Both the position numbers and the translations under genes were made by a program. Positions 1 through 7,875 of a DNA stretch of 40,189 bases are shown here, piece after piece. Each line of letters begins with the position of its first letter. Within the stretch, counting starts at the first letter, position 1. The notes beneath the pieces are model-generated. The model was given only the letters and a program-made list of their open reading frames with translations, did no database searches and was not told the origin of the DNA. The DNA lies in assembly GCF_003003775.1 (NCBI RefSeq), contig NZ_PVWJ01000040.1:1-40189 (forward strand), written 5' to 3'. The DNA is from Merismopedia glauca CCAP 1448/3 (lineage in GTDB: Bacteria > Cyanobacteriota > Cyanobacteriia > Cyanobacteriales > CCAP-1448).

Positions 1-252
1 TATAGTCACCGTCCAGAAACTAGCAGGTCATAGTTCCCCCGTGACGACAGCGCGTTACGACCGCAGGGGGGAGGAGACGAAGCGTAATGCGGTGCAGAAG
101 TTGGAGTTTTAGAGCCGTAGCGGGAGGAAAGGGGGAATTGAGAGATTTTTGTAACTTACTAAAAGACTGACTATATTCCCTTAGTCCAAAACTAGTTACG
201 ACACTTCGAGCCATTTCGCAATCCAGTTTCTACATTCCAGATTCGTAGCTGT

Positions 253-903
253 ATGTCGAAGGTCTACGACTTGCATAACGAATTAATCCGTCAAGCCAAG
301 CGAGAACCCCAGAAATTAACGGACAGCGACCTACCTAACTTGTGGATTTTAACTCCCACCCTAGCCGCACAGACATTAACGGGCTTTGGTGCTATAACCG
401 AAATAGAAGTATGGGGCAGTGGCGTTTACCTGCTACCAGCACTTCAGAAAACAGCCATCATTGTCATCCATCAACTGCCAGTCACTCCAGCTACACTGTG
501 GTTGAGGTTGCTGGGGAAAGGAAACGTCCAAGCGCGAGCTATAGAGGAAGTAGCCGCATTGCCAACAGATAGTCCCTACAGGGGGAATGCGCTGGATTTA
601 TTTAGCGATCTGCGGGCTATCTTATCCTCAAAGCCAGATATCGAAACAGAAGAGCGGGAGTTAATTATGCAGTTATCGCCATTGTACTTGGAGCAGATAC
701 GCTCCGCCGAACAAAGAGGGATGGAGCAGGGCGAACGGGAGTTGATTATACGTCTATTAACGAAGCGGATGGGCAATCTCTCGTCCTCAGTCTTAGACCA
801 AATCCAATTGCTACCTGTAGCTAAGTTGGAGGAGTTGGGATCTGCTTTGTTAGATTTCCAAGGAATGGAAGACTTGACGATGTGGTTGGCAAGCAATAGT
901 TAA
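253..903 (+). CDS. DUF4351-type cyanobacterial protein, N-terminally truncated
   Basis: The protein (216 aa) matches what I recall of a large cyanobacterial family with a central core and a C-terminal DUF4351 domain. The core is visible around residues 28-100 (LWILTPT, then VIHQLPVTPATLWLRLLGKG). The DUF4351-like tail is at about residues 158-216 (a GERELIIRLL helix, then LEELGSALLDF). Family members usually start well upstream. In-frame codons from 196 to 252 still read like family sequence (FEPFRNP, then IRSC), but a TAG at 193-195 closes the frame and nothing further upstream resembles the usual N-terminus. The gene therefore looks like a 5'-truncated copy that may still be translated from ATG 253. 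No Shine-Dalgarno is evident. Function is unknown; related DUF4351 proteins often sit on Rpn/PD-(D/E)XK-type proteins, but no nuclease motif is present here. Confidence 0.6.
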   Translation: MSKVYDLHNELIRQAKREPQKLTDSDLPNLWILTPTLAAQTLTGFGAITEIEVWGSGVYLLPALQKTAIIVIHQLPVTPATLWLRLLGKGNVQARAIEEVAALPTDSPYRGNALDLFSDLRAILSSKPDIETEERELIMQLSPLYLEQIRSAEQRGMEQGERELIIRLLTKRMGNLSSSVLDQIQLLPVAKLEELGSALLDFQGMEDLTMWLASNS

Positions 904-1034
904 AGCGTCGCCTCTCGCCAAGGTATGAACCTTAATTCGGTCTCAAGTCACCGGATAGTTGCAAATAATATGGTCTCAAAAACGCGATGATTGTGGTCCT
1001 GAGCGTTTAGTATTGTGGGTCGCTACAGATAGCC

Positions 1035-1874
1035 TTACTTCTTCTTTGGCTGTGGCGGTACGATCCAAATAGTACATTTAGGATTGTCATCCTCTTGACA
1101 CTTAAGCACCCGATCTAAATTCCATTGCACCAAATTACGCCCCAAAACATTAGCATCATCATTATACTTAAGCCACATCGCCCACCAGCCACAGCCAGCA
1201 CCTACCAAAAAAGCGATTAACAAAGCCGTCAGAGGCGAAAACCAATTGGCAAATTCGAGCCAGACGATATTTTTTTGCAGATTCTTAATTCCCACATAAG
1301 CCCGATGCATTTGGGCAGACCCCCTCTCCATTCCCTGCTTTGACACCTCGATCTTCTCCGAGAGATCCGCAAATTCTTCTTGTTGTTTTTTGAGATCCTC
1401 ATCTACAGCGCGGCGGGCGCTCAGCACCTCATCTTTCAATCTCCGAGCCTCAACCACTGCATCTTGAGCCTGCTTCAGAGTTTCCCGATTCGCCTCAGAG
1501 ATAGCACTAACCGCAGCCATCCCTACCTCTTTAATATCCCTAACGCAATCAGAACTAACCACATCCAGCGTCTGCTTCATAGTATCGGCTTGTTGTTGTT
1601 GCGTTCTTTTCACCTTTTCTATCGCCCGTTCGATCTCCTCAAGACTATTACTCGACTGAGACTTCCACTCACTTAAAAGCCGCTCCAGATCCGCCGGAGC
1701 CGCCTCTAGCAGCACTCGCATCTGTCCCGTCAAAGCCAACACCAAAAACATCGGATCTGACGGGTCGAGGTCGCTCAGGGCAATAATCTCATAAACCTTA
1801 GCCTTAACTGACGGCGACTCAGCCGACAAACAAGTATCCAACAGATCCTTAGTCTTTTGACTCAATCTTTTCAC
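1035..1874 (-). CDS. Coiled-coil single-pass membrane protein of the mobilisation operon
   Basis: A 279-aa protein with a helical N-terminal region (1-70), a long predicted coiled coil rich in Glu, Lys and Gln (about 75-190), one hydrophobic membrane segment (about 211-233, ALLIAFLVGAGCGWWAMW) and a short C-terminal tail with two Cys. It starts with GTG and its first four bases overlap the stop of the upstream ATPase gene (GTGA at 1871-1874), so the two are probably translationally coupled. Cyanobacterial plasmids carry similar proteins next to MobD-like ATPases (I recall the label DUF6753, not verified). The position suggests a mobilisation or partition accessory anchored in the membrane, perhaps the partner of the ATPase. 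The coiled coil and membrane segment are seen in the sequence; the role is inferred from neighbours. Confidence 0.75.
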   Translation of the reverse strand: MKRLSQKTKDLLDTCLSAESPSVKAKVYEIIALSDLDPSDPMFLVLALTGQMRVLLEAAPADLERLLSEWKSQSSNSLEEIERAIEKVKRTQQQQADTMKQTLDVVSSDCVRDIKEVGMAAVSAISEANRETLKQAQDAVVEARRLKDEVLSARRAVDEDLKKQQEEFADLSEKIEVSKQGMERGSAQMHRAYVGIKNLQKNIVWLEFANWFSPLTALLIAFLVGAGCGWWAMWLKYNDDANVLGRNLVQWNLDRVLKCQEDDNPKCTIWIVPPQPKKK

Positions 1875-2644
1875 AGAGCCACCCCCGTTTTATCGAAAGC
1901 AGCATAAGCAGCCTTGAGGAAATTAGCCACCCTTTGCCTGCCTACAATAGTAATTTCTTTATCCTGCAACGCCTCATCAAATCTCAGCCGCTTTTGGTCG
2001 ATAAGATTTCTTTCCCTATAAGCCAACTTCGGAAAATCTATTACCAAAACCTTATACTTTTTAATTAACTTATTTAACGCCTTATCCCCTTCAACGTGTT
2101 CCCAGTCGTCGCACATACCCCAATTGCGAACCAGGATATGTTGCATTTTAGATTCGTAGCTCGTTAGCGACTGAGTAAATAACTTGAGACTATCGTAACC
2201 TCCATTAGTCACGAACCACTTACAAAACCCCACCTTATACTCTCGTCCCAACTCAAACAATTGATTTTTCTCAATCCAACCTTTCACCGCCCGATGGGAT
2301 TGAGCCGCCAAATTAATAATCACTGGCTTTTCAATTGCCATCTCAAAGATTCTATCTGCCTTATCCGCCTGTTTTTCATCTTCCGTAAACACCGCATATT
2401 GACATAGATCCTTATATATCCCCGCCACATCGGGATTAGATCTATCTGTCTCCACAGCCACAAAAGGTAAACCTCTCTCCAGTCGGTACTGAATGAAAGT
2501 TCTGACGAATAAAGACTTACCCACCCCACCTTTTTCGCCATCTCCCAAATGAATAGTTGCCATATAAGTTCCCCAATCTGTCTTGAACTCGCTCCAACCA
2601 ACTGGCTGAAACTCTCCCGACTCAGTTATCAGATCTGGCTCCAT
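1871..2644 (-). CDS. MinD/ParA-like P-loop ATPase (MobD-like)
   Basis: A 257-aa SIMIBI-class ATPase. A deviant Walker A (GEKGGVGKS, about residues 36-44) follows the first strand, and a switch-like segment with EtDRSNPDV follows at about 64-72. Cyanobacterial plasmids carry such MobD-like ATPases beside MobC-type proteins and relaxases. The frame opens at ATG 2644 without a good Shine-Dalgarno. An internal ATG at 2563 (MATIHLGDGEKGG) is preceded by GGGGAA and would give the short strand-then-P-loop start usual for the family, so it is a serious alternative. The gene lies downstream of the MobC-like gene, past a hairpin, and overlaps the next gene by four bases. Its likely role is energising or positioning DNA or a membrane partner during mobilisation; this is inference. 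Confidence 0.8.
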   Translation of the reverse strand: MEPDLITESGEFQPVGWSEFKTDWGTYMATIHLGDGEKGGVGKSLFVRTFIQYRLERGLPFVAVETDRSNPDVAGIYKDLCQYAVFTEDEKQADKADRIFEMAIEKPVIINLAAQSHRAVKGWIEKNQLFELGREYKVGFCKWFVTNGGYDSLKLFTQSLTSYESKMQHILVRNWGMCDDWEHVEGDKALNKLIKKYKVLVIDFPKLAYRERNLIDQKRLRFDEALQDKEITIVGRQRVANFLKAAYAAFDKTGVAL

Positions 2645-2808
2645 TCTAATCTGTATTTAACAAAATAATAATCCCAACAACTGAGTGCAAGGTACTCCGC
2701 CTTGCTTGCTCCTTGCTCCGCACCAAGGTTAATTTATTGCTCCTCAGTTACCTCATTAAAAGTCTAATCAATAGCTGAATGAATAACTGAATGAATAGCT
2801 AAAATAAC

Positions 2809-2834
2809 AGTGATTCAATTAAGATTGAATCACT
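2809..2834 (-). terminator. Hairpin terminator candidate after the MobC-like gene
   Basis: Perfect 11-bp inverted repeat, AGTGATTCAAT at 2809-2819 and ATTGAATCACT at 2824-2834, with a 4-base loop. On the minus strand it begins 15 nt after the MobC-like stop and is followed by the T-rich stretch GTTATTTTAG. It could also act as an attenuator, since the ATPase gene continues in the same direction about 165 nt further on. Confidence 0.5.
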
Positions 2835-2849
2835 TATTATTCGCTGAAA

Positions 2850-3491
2850 CTAATACTGATTGAACTCGCTAGCTAAATCTCGATTAGCTCGCCCCGCCTT
2901 TTTTAACTTATTACCCCGAACCGACTGGCTATTTTTGGTATCTGTATCTCTTTGAGCGGATTCTTCTGGCTCTGAATCTTCTGACAAACTGACCGAAGAT
3001 TCAGATTGAGTTGTTAGATTTTTTTCTACATCTGCTGGTGCATGAGACACAGCCGATTGTGCGATAACTTCTTGCTCTGCTTCAATATCTTCTGGTTGTT
3101 GTTGTTGTTCTGGTTTGAATTCATTAATATCTGGAGCTAAAGTTTTTCCAGTTAACTGCTCTCCTCGCTCCGCCGCTACCTTAGATCCTCCCGATTTAGA
3201 TCTTCCTGATTTACCTCCTCGCTTTCCTTTAGCAACTTCCTTACTACTCTCCGTTAAATACTGCTTTAAAGTCGCCGCCGAAATAACTATTTGTTGTTGT
3301 TCGAGCAATTCAGATAAATCTTGATAACTGTATCCCTTATTCAAAGCACTCTTGAGTTGCTCCCTAAGAAAATAGATACTCTCGCGCATAGTCAGCGATG
3401 ATTTCGGCTTCGGTTCTAACTTTTCTAGTTCGCCTAACGTAACTTGAAGTTTATCGATATTTATCTTTTGATTGGGTTTAGCGCTTGCCAT
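2850..3491 (-). CDS. MobC/TraK-like mobilisation DNA-binding protein
   Basis: A 213-aa two-part protein. Residues about 36-85 form a compact helical DNA-binding unit (REQLKSALNKGYSYQDL, then ISAATLKQYL), the layout of TraK/MobC-type accessory proteins that bind oriT with a relaxase. Residues about 86-213 are low complexity, first basic (GKRGGKSGRSKSGG), then acidic and Ser/Gln-rich, and presumably disordered. A strong Shine-Dalgarno (GAGAGAGGA) precedes ATG 3491. It is transcribed away from the relaxase gene, from the opposite side of the 3492-4130 gap, which is the usual arrangement around an origin of transfer. Family assignment rests on this motif and on context; only the N-terminal third carries recognisable fold signal. 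Confidence 0.65.
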   Translation of the reverse strand: MASAKPNQKINIDKLQVTLGELEKLEPKPKSSLTMRESIYFLREQLKSALNKGYSYQDLSELLEQQQIVISAATLKQYLTESSKEVAKGKRGGKSGRSKSGGSKVAAERGEQLTGKTLAPDINEFKPEQQQQPEDIEAEQEVIAQSAVSHAPADVEKNLTTQSESSVSLSEDSEPEESAQRDTDTKNSQSVRGNKLKKAGRANRDLASEFNQY

Positions 3492-4130
3492 TAATATATC
3501 CTCTCTCTACTACTGTAAAAATAACTAAGACAATGATGCCACTTGAAAGACTAACTAGAGCAGAAGTCAGGAGTATAATGCCCTCAAGTTAATGGTTTCA
3601 TTGATATACTACGTCCTCACCTTCGTTCATCTCTGCTATACAGAGCAGCATTCCCATCCGCAGCCAGTTACCGAAACCGATAGCCTCCCTAATTTCTCGC
3701 CTACAGCTACTCGCTAAAGCGACACCTGGAAAGCAGTAGTTTTTGTCAGAGCGAAACCCCTGGCACTACTGCTTGACCCGTCGGCGATAATTGTTAGGCC
3801 TAGACTCACTCCACAATTTTGCCCCTGCGGGGTCGCTGCGCTCAAAATTGTTCCCCTCGCCCTGCGGGGCATACACCCAGTATACTGGTAAAGGGGATGC
3901 GGGGGACAAGGGGGATAGGGAGACTGTTTAAGAGTGCCTCAGTTTCTAGAGTAGGCTTTTCAAGGCAATAGGTGTGGGAGAGACTTATTCAAATCAGCTA
4001 TATGTGGCGCGGCTCGTGGCAGCCAGAGCGATGCGATCCAATCGCTTGAGGAATCGGGGCTGCACAACTTAATAAAAATGGGTAGTTAAATCTCAATCTT
4101 CACAGATTTGATGACAACTGGAAACCAAGT
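3492..4130. other. Intergenic region, probable oriT and divergent promoters
   Basis: A gene-free stretch of 639 bp between the divergent MobC-like and relaxase genes. It holds an inverted repeat with 9-bp arms (ACAATTTTG at 3813-3821, CAAAATTGT at 3843-3851) that encloses GC-rich sequence, and a perfect 12-bp palindrome CCAGTATACTGG at 3877-3888 followed by TAAAGGGG. MobV relaxases nick near inverted repeats located just upstream of their own gene, so this palindrome is the best oriT candidate here. The stretch 3890-3935 is purine- and G-rich. I see no ORF that looks coding. Confidence 0.4.
3877..3888. repeat. 12-bp perfect palindrome, candidate relaxase site
   Basis: CCAGTATACTGG is self-complementary over 12 bp and lies about 240 bp upstream of the MobV-type relaxase start. 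It resembles in position, not proven in sequence, the inverted repeats at oriT of MobV plasmids. Regulator binding is an alternative. Confidence 0.35.
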
Positions 4131-5879
4131 ATGGCATACGGAATTTGTCGCATTCAGAAACTCAAAGCAGGTTCCCTCAACGGGTCTGGCAGGCACACCA
4201 ACCGAGAAAGTCCCACCCCCAACGCCGACCCCCAAAGGCAGCACATCCGCATCATCGGCGCACCCGATACCAAAGATATCCCCAACCTAGAAACATTAGT
4301 CAGGCAGCATATAGGTGAGCAGACCATTCGCAAAAACGCCGTCCTCGCCGTTGAATTTTTGCTCACAGCCAGCCCCGAATACTTCAGACCGGACGACCCA
4401 GCCAGATCTGGATACTACGACCCCCAGCGACTCGAATCATTCCAGCAGCAAGCTTGCCAATGGCTGGTTGATAGATATGGCAGCAGAATCGTCAGAGCCG
4501 AACTGCATCTCGACGAATCCACCCCCCACATCCACGCCTATTTAGTCCCCCTAGACGACAAAGGTAAATTGAACTGTAGGGGCTTGCTGGGCGGAAGTCG
4601 CCATCGGCTCTCGGAACTGCAAGATGACTTTGCTTCATCTATGGCTCCCTTGGGACTGCAACGAGGCATCAAAGGCAGTAAAGCCAAGCATACAGAAATT
4701 AGTAAATATTACGCGGCTATCAACTCAGCCCCCCAAGCAAATCTCGATCTGGCAACCATGCAACAACTAGTAGCAGATCGAGAACGAGCCATTCAAAAAA
4801 GCGCCAGAATGGAACGAACGGCTCAGGCATTAGCTGAAAAAATAGCCCGCTCTGAAGCTCTAATTGAGTCCCTAGAAAACCAAAAAGATGCCGCAGCCCA
4901 AACAGCCAAACAATGGCAAACCAAATACCTCGACCTAGCCAATCGAGTGCGGGATCTTCCTTTAGAAAAAGTTGCCAACGAACTCGGTCTAGAACCAGAT
5001 CCCAAATCCCCCCATAAATGGCAGCACTCAAACCATACCATCAACATCACTGGCAGCAAATTTTACGACTGGCAGCACCTCAAAGGAGGAGGGGGAGCCA
5101 TCGACCTAGTAATGCACGTCAAAGAGTGTAAATTTCCCCAAGCCGTAGCCTGGTTAAACCACCGCTTCGGGGAATCAGCCACCCTCGAAGCAGTTACCTA
5201 TCGAGCCAGGGAAATTATTCAAACCGAACCAGTCCCTCAATTCACTCCACCCCCTGCTCAAGAGAACCATTGGCAACAGCTAAAAACCTACCTCACCCGC
5301 CAATGCAGATTACCCAGCAGCTTGATAGATAACCTGCACCACCAGGGATTATTGTATGCAGATAACCGAGCCAACGCCGTCTGGCTGCGCCGTACCATCG
5401 ATAGTTCTACTATCAACGGTGCCACCCTCCAAAATACCGCAGGAGGCGACAGCACCTCAATGGAATTAGCCATTGGCTCCGAGCGCCATGCCGGATGGTT
5501 TCACTTCCAAATGGGGGGACAATCCGGTGAGCCAATTAACAGAGCCATCTTAGTAAAATCTCCCCTCGATGCCATATCATTTGCCGTATTAGACCGCACC
5601 GAATCTCGCCCGACGATTTATTTATCTACAGATGGAACTGCTGTAGTTCCCGTAGAGTTTTTGCAGACTCTACCCCAGGCATCAGTCATCGTCGCCTACC
5701 CCAACGACACCGAAGGCAATATCATGGCGCAAAAAGTCATGGAGCAGTTGCCCGATTGCAGGCGCAAGACACCCAAAGCCCAAGACTGGAATTCGGATCT
5801 CCAAAAGATGTTGAATTTAGAGCTACCAAGGAGCCAGCGACAGGTGGAGCCGAAGTCGAATCAAGGGTTAAGCTTGTAG
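4131..5879 (+). CDS. MobV (Mob/Pre) family relaxase fused to a Toprim-like domain
   Basis: A 582-aa conjugative relaxase that would nick oriT and covalently hold the transferred strand. Residues 1-200 are the Mob_Pre domain: the N-terminal motif MAYGICRIQK, then GRHTNRE with His22, and the HUH motif HLDESTPHIH with His126, Asp128, Glu129, His133 and His135. These positions coincide with those known for MobM of pMV158, where His22 is the catalytic nucleophile. Residues about 210-265 form a coiled coil. Residues about 275-345 (LPLEKVANELGL, then a GGGGAIDLVMHV loop) and 440-560 resemble the DUF3991/Toprim primase-like tail. In the Toprim part the usual first Glu is replaced (VKSPLDAIS where VEGPxDA is typical), so catalytic activity is doubtful. 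The ATG at 4131 begins the conserved motif directly. Confidence 0.9.
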   Translation: MAYGICRIQKLKAGSLNGSGRHTNRESPTPNADPQRQHIRIIGAPDTKDIPNLETLVRQHIGEQTIRKNAVLAVEFLLTASPEYFRPDDPARSGYYDPQRLESFQQQACQWLVDRYGSRIVRAELHLDESTPHIHAYLVPLDDKGKLNCRGLLGGSRHRLSELQDDFASSMAPLGLQRGIKGSKAKHTEISKYYAAINSAPQANLDLATMQQLVADRERAIQKSARMERTAQALAEKIARSEALIESLENQKDAAAQTAKQWQTKYLDLANRVRDLPLEKVANELGLEPDPKSPHKWQHSNHTINITGSKFYDWQHLKGGGGAIDLVMHVKECKFPQAVAWLNHRFGESATLEAVTYRAREIIQTEPVPQFTPPPAQENHWQQLKTYLTRQCRLPSSLIDNLHHQGLLYADNRANAVWLRRTIDSSTINGATLQNTAGGDSTSMELAIGSERHAGWFHFQMGGQSGEPINRAILVKSPLDAISFAVLDRTESRPTIYLSTDGTAVVPVEFLQTLPQASVIVAYPNDTEGNIMAQKVMEQLPDCRRKTPKAQDWNSDLQKMLNLELPRSQRQVEPKSNQGLSL

Positions 5880-6002
5880 GGATGTCAGCTAATGCTTCTC
5901 GATTCACCCCTTCAGCACCGTCCCATCTGGCAGGTTTTGACGGAGCAAGGGGTCTAGTGGTGTTCTTGCCGGATTTCAAGTTGACACTCATCTCGTGCCA
6001 AT

Positions 6003-6041
6003 TTGACCGACTGTACCAAATTTGGTGCATAATATTGATAC
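6003..6041 (+). promoter_or_regulatory. Promoter and palindromic operator of the toxin-antitoxin pair
   Basis: A -35-like TTGACC (6003-6008) and a -10-like CATAAT (6028-6033) with a 19-bp spacer. The spacer contains a perfect 12-bp palindrome ACCAAATTTGGT (6015-6026), placed where a HigA-type antitoxin would block RNA polymerase. The -10 box ends 8 bp before ATG 6042, so the transcript would have almost no leader. Confidence 0.5.
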
Positions 6042-6404
6042 ATGGATGACAAACGCATACCCGCTAGCTTCTACCAAACTGAAGCAGGTAACGAGCCAGT
6101 CCGCGATTGGCTCTTGGGACTCACTCAAGAAGAACGCAAGATCGTCGGTACTGATATCAAGACAGTTGAGTACGGCTGGCCCATAGGGATGCCTACCTGC
6201 CGTCCTCTGGGCAAAGGACTCTATGAAGTTAGGTCTAACCTGCCTAATCGCCGCATCGCTCGCGTATTTTTTTGCATCTATGAAGAGCGAATGGTTTTGC
6301 TACATGGATTCATTAAAAAGACGCAAAAAACCCCCAAACCTGAATGGGACTTGGCATTAGAACGTAAAAGCAAACTGGAGGCACAACAAGATGGCGAACC
6401 ATAA
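6042..6404 (+). CDS. higB: HigB/RelE-type toxin (Gp49-like, DUF891)
   Basis: A 120-aa protein of the RelE/HigB superfamily, ribosome-dependent mRNA interferases in the characterised members. Family features are the opening FYQTEAGNEPVRDWL, a central GWPIGMPTCRPLGKGLYEVRS and the C-terminal ARVFFCIYEERMVLLHGFIKKTQKTP, which supplies the conserved basic and aromatic positions of this fold. The toxin gene precedes the antitoxin gene, the order typical of higBA. Its 3' end overlaps the antitoxin start by 14 bases. The promoter places the 5' end of the mRNA within a few bases of ATG 6042, so translation may be leaderless and weak. It lies between the relaxase and the partition genes, where it would act as an addiction module. 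Confidence 0.85.
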   Translation: MDDKRIPASFYQTEAGNEPVRDWLLGLTQEERKIVGTDIKTVEYGWPIGMPTCRPLGKGLYEVRSNLPNRRIARVFFCIYEERMVLLHGFIKKTQKTPKPEWDLALERKSKLEAQQDGEP

Positions 6405-6705
6405 CCCTCATATTGGCTCAACTCTCGACGATCTTTTAGAAGAAGAGGGATTGTTAAGCGAAGCCAATGCTCTAGCTTTGAAGCGAGTTCTAGCTTGGCA
6501 GATTACCCAAGAAATGGCAGCCAAGAAAATGACTAAAAAAGCAATGGCATCGGCAATGAATACCAGTCGCTCTGCTCTATCTCGACTTCTAGATCCAGAA
6601 AATACCTCTGTTACTTTGCATACGATGGAACGAGCAGCAACCGTCATGGGCAAGCGATTGCACCTGGAATTAATTGATGGCAAGAAAAAAACCGCAGCAC
6701 CTTAG
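6391..6705 (+). CDS. higA: HigA-type Xre-family antitoxin
   Basis: A 104-aa helix-turn-helix protein. After a short acidic N-terminus, residues about 30-90 carry the Xre-type HTH: QEMAAKKMTKKAMASAMNTS, then SALSRLLDPENTSVTLHTM, a layout typical of HigA and of Gp49-associated antitoxins. The start ATG lies inside the toxin gene and has its own Shine-Dalgarno (GGAGG, about 10 nt upstream), so it can be made in excess over the toxin. It should neutralise the toxin and repress the promoter at the 6015-6026 palindrome. Its last four bases overlap tail-to-tail with the convergent parA gene, leaving no room for a terminator between them. Confidence 0.88.
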   Translation: MANHNPHIGSTLDDLLEEEGLLSEANALALKRVLAWQITQEMAAKKMTKKAMASAMNTSRSALSRLLDPENTSVTLHTMERAATVMGKRLHLELIDGKKKTAAP

Positions 6706-7379
6706 CCATCGATAATCGCGGTTCGTTCGAGAACCTTAACTAACTCATCGGTCAGGCTTTCAATTTCATCAATAGCTTCCTTCCCCTTAGCTCCAAAACC
6801 CTGAACCGCGCGTCCGAACACCGCAGACTGTCTGTAGACCTGACGGCTGGCAATACGAGTCTGACATAGCTCGATGCCAAATTCAGACAGGATGTTGAGA
6901 GCTTCCTTAGCCAAAGATGTATTTCCCTGATATTGGTTGAGGACTAAACGAGCTTTCAGAGTTTCGTTAATACCCGACACGTTATGGATGACTTCTCTGA
7001 TTCCCACTGCCGCCCACATATCGAGAGGGGATGGAATCAGGGGAACTAGGGCTAAATCGGCAATCAGCAGGGCACTTTGAGGAACGGGGGAATCCGCCGC
7101 AGGGGGGCAATCGATAATAATCCAATCGTAGTCATCAATGAACTTCTTGACCTCTCGATGCACCTTGGTATTGGCAGCACTCAGTCCGATAACTGAAGCT
7201 GGGAAAAGTTGGTCGTCTGAGGCGGAAGCTGCCCACCTAGTAGCAGTCCCTTGGGGGTCAGCATCAACCACCAATACCTTATGAGAGCGATTGGCAAAAG
7301 AACCAGCCAGGTTCATGCTGACGGTGGTTTTCCCCGCCCCGCCCTTCTGATTGACTACCGCGATAACTTGAGCCGCCAT
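6702..7379 (-). CDS. parA: ParA-family partition ATPase (short, type Ib-like)
   Basis: A 225-aa ParA ATPase without an N-terminal DNA-binding domain, so of the short ParF/Delta-like type. Visible motifs are the deviant Walker A NQKGGAGKTT, the switch I segment DADPQGTATRW, Walker B WIIIDCPP and the later LIPSPLDMWA loop. I place the start at ATG 7379 (MAAQVIAVV); a GTG at 7388 would add three residues. The gene would move plasmid copies over the nucleoid together with a small centromere-binding partner. It diverges from a ribbon-helix-helix gene across four arrays of 9-bp repeats, and the first array covers its promoter region, so it is probably repressed by that partner. Confidence 0.92.
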   Translation of the reverse strand: MAAQVIAVVNQKGGAGKTTVSMNLAGSFANRSHKVLVVDADPQGTATRWAASASDDQLFPASVIGLSAANTKVHREVKKFIDDYDWIIIDCPPAADSPVPQSALLIADLALVPLIPSPLDMWAAVGIREVIHNVSGINETLKARLVLNQYQGNTSLAKEALNILSEFGIELCQTRIASRQVYRQSAVFGRAVQGFGAKGKEAIDEIESLTDELVKVLERTAIIDG

Positions 7380-7398
7380 AAAAATCACGTGGGATACA

Positions 7399-7515
7399 GT
7401 AAAAATGGTTAATAAAATATAAACAATTTATACAGTAAAAACTGTTGACATGGTATAAATATGATAAACAGTGTAAACCGTTAAAAGCATATATATCGTA
7501 TAAACAGTTAATTAA
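7399..7515. repeat. 9-bp repeat array 1 (13 units), candidate centromere/operator
   Basis: Thirteen contiguous, degenerate 9-bp units in unbroken register (starts at 7399, 7408, 7417 and so on to 7507). The better units read GTATAAACA, GTATAAATA, TGATAAACA or GTGTAAACC; the last reads GTTAATTAA. The array begins 20 bp upstream of the parA ATG and must include its promoter. It also creates a spurious minus-strand ORF with a three-residue period. Confidence 0.75.
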
Positions 7516-7567
7516 GAGGAGAGTGCTGCATGACAACGCCCCCTGAAGGCATAGAGGGAAACTATCT

Positions 7568-7639
7568 ATTTATAACGTATAAAACGTATAAACTTGGTAA
7601 ACCGTATAAATGATATAAACTTTACTAAGAGTTAATCTG
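7568..7639. repeat. 9-bp repeat array 2 (8 units)
   Basis: Eight units in register from 7568. The clearest start at 7577 (GTATAAAAC), 7586 (GTATAAACT), 7604 (GTATAAATG) and 7613 (ATATAAACT). As in array 1 it ends with a GTTAA unit (7631). Confidence 0.7.
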
Positions 7640-7772
7640 AAGAGGACTGTCAGATGATATAACAAAAGGCAGAAGACAGGAGGGAAAGACTTAATTAGTA
7701 AAGGTTTCAGCTTTTAATCATGTCCTCACTTGAATACGTACTGCTATAGCACCTGAGCTAGACCCAGAAAGA

Positions 7773-7834
7773 AAGTAAACTTTTTATAAAGTATAAACTA
7801 TATAAAAATGTAAACTATATAAATAGTTAACCCC
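7773..7834. repeat. 9-bp repeat array 3 (7 units)
   Basis: Units start at 7773, 7782, 7791, 7800 (one base short), 7808, 7817 and 7826. The core is again TATAAAC/T or GTAAACT, and the last unit is GTTAACCCC. Confidence 0.65.
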
Positions 7835-7875
7835 CCAAGGACAACACCTGCTCTAGACAATAAAGGAGGTGAATT

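Noticed and set aside
7279-7536. 85-aa minus-strand ORF rich in Cys, Tyr and Leu upstream of parA
   Set aside because: It is created by the 9-bp repeats, which give a three-residue period, and it overlaps the start of parA in another frame.
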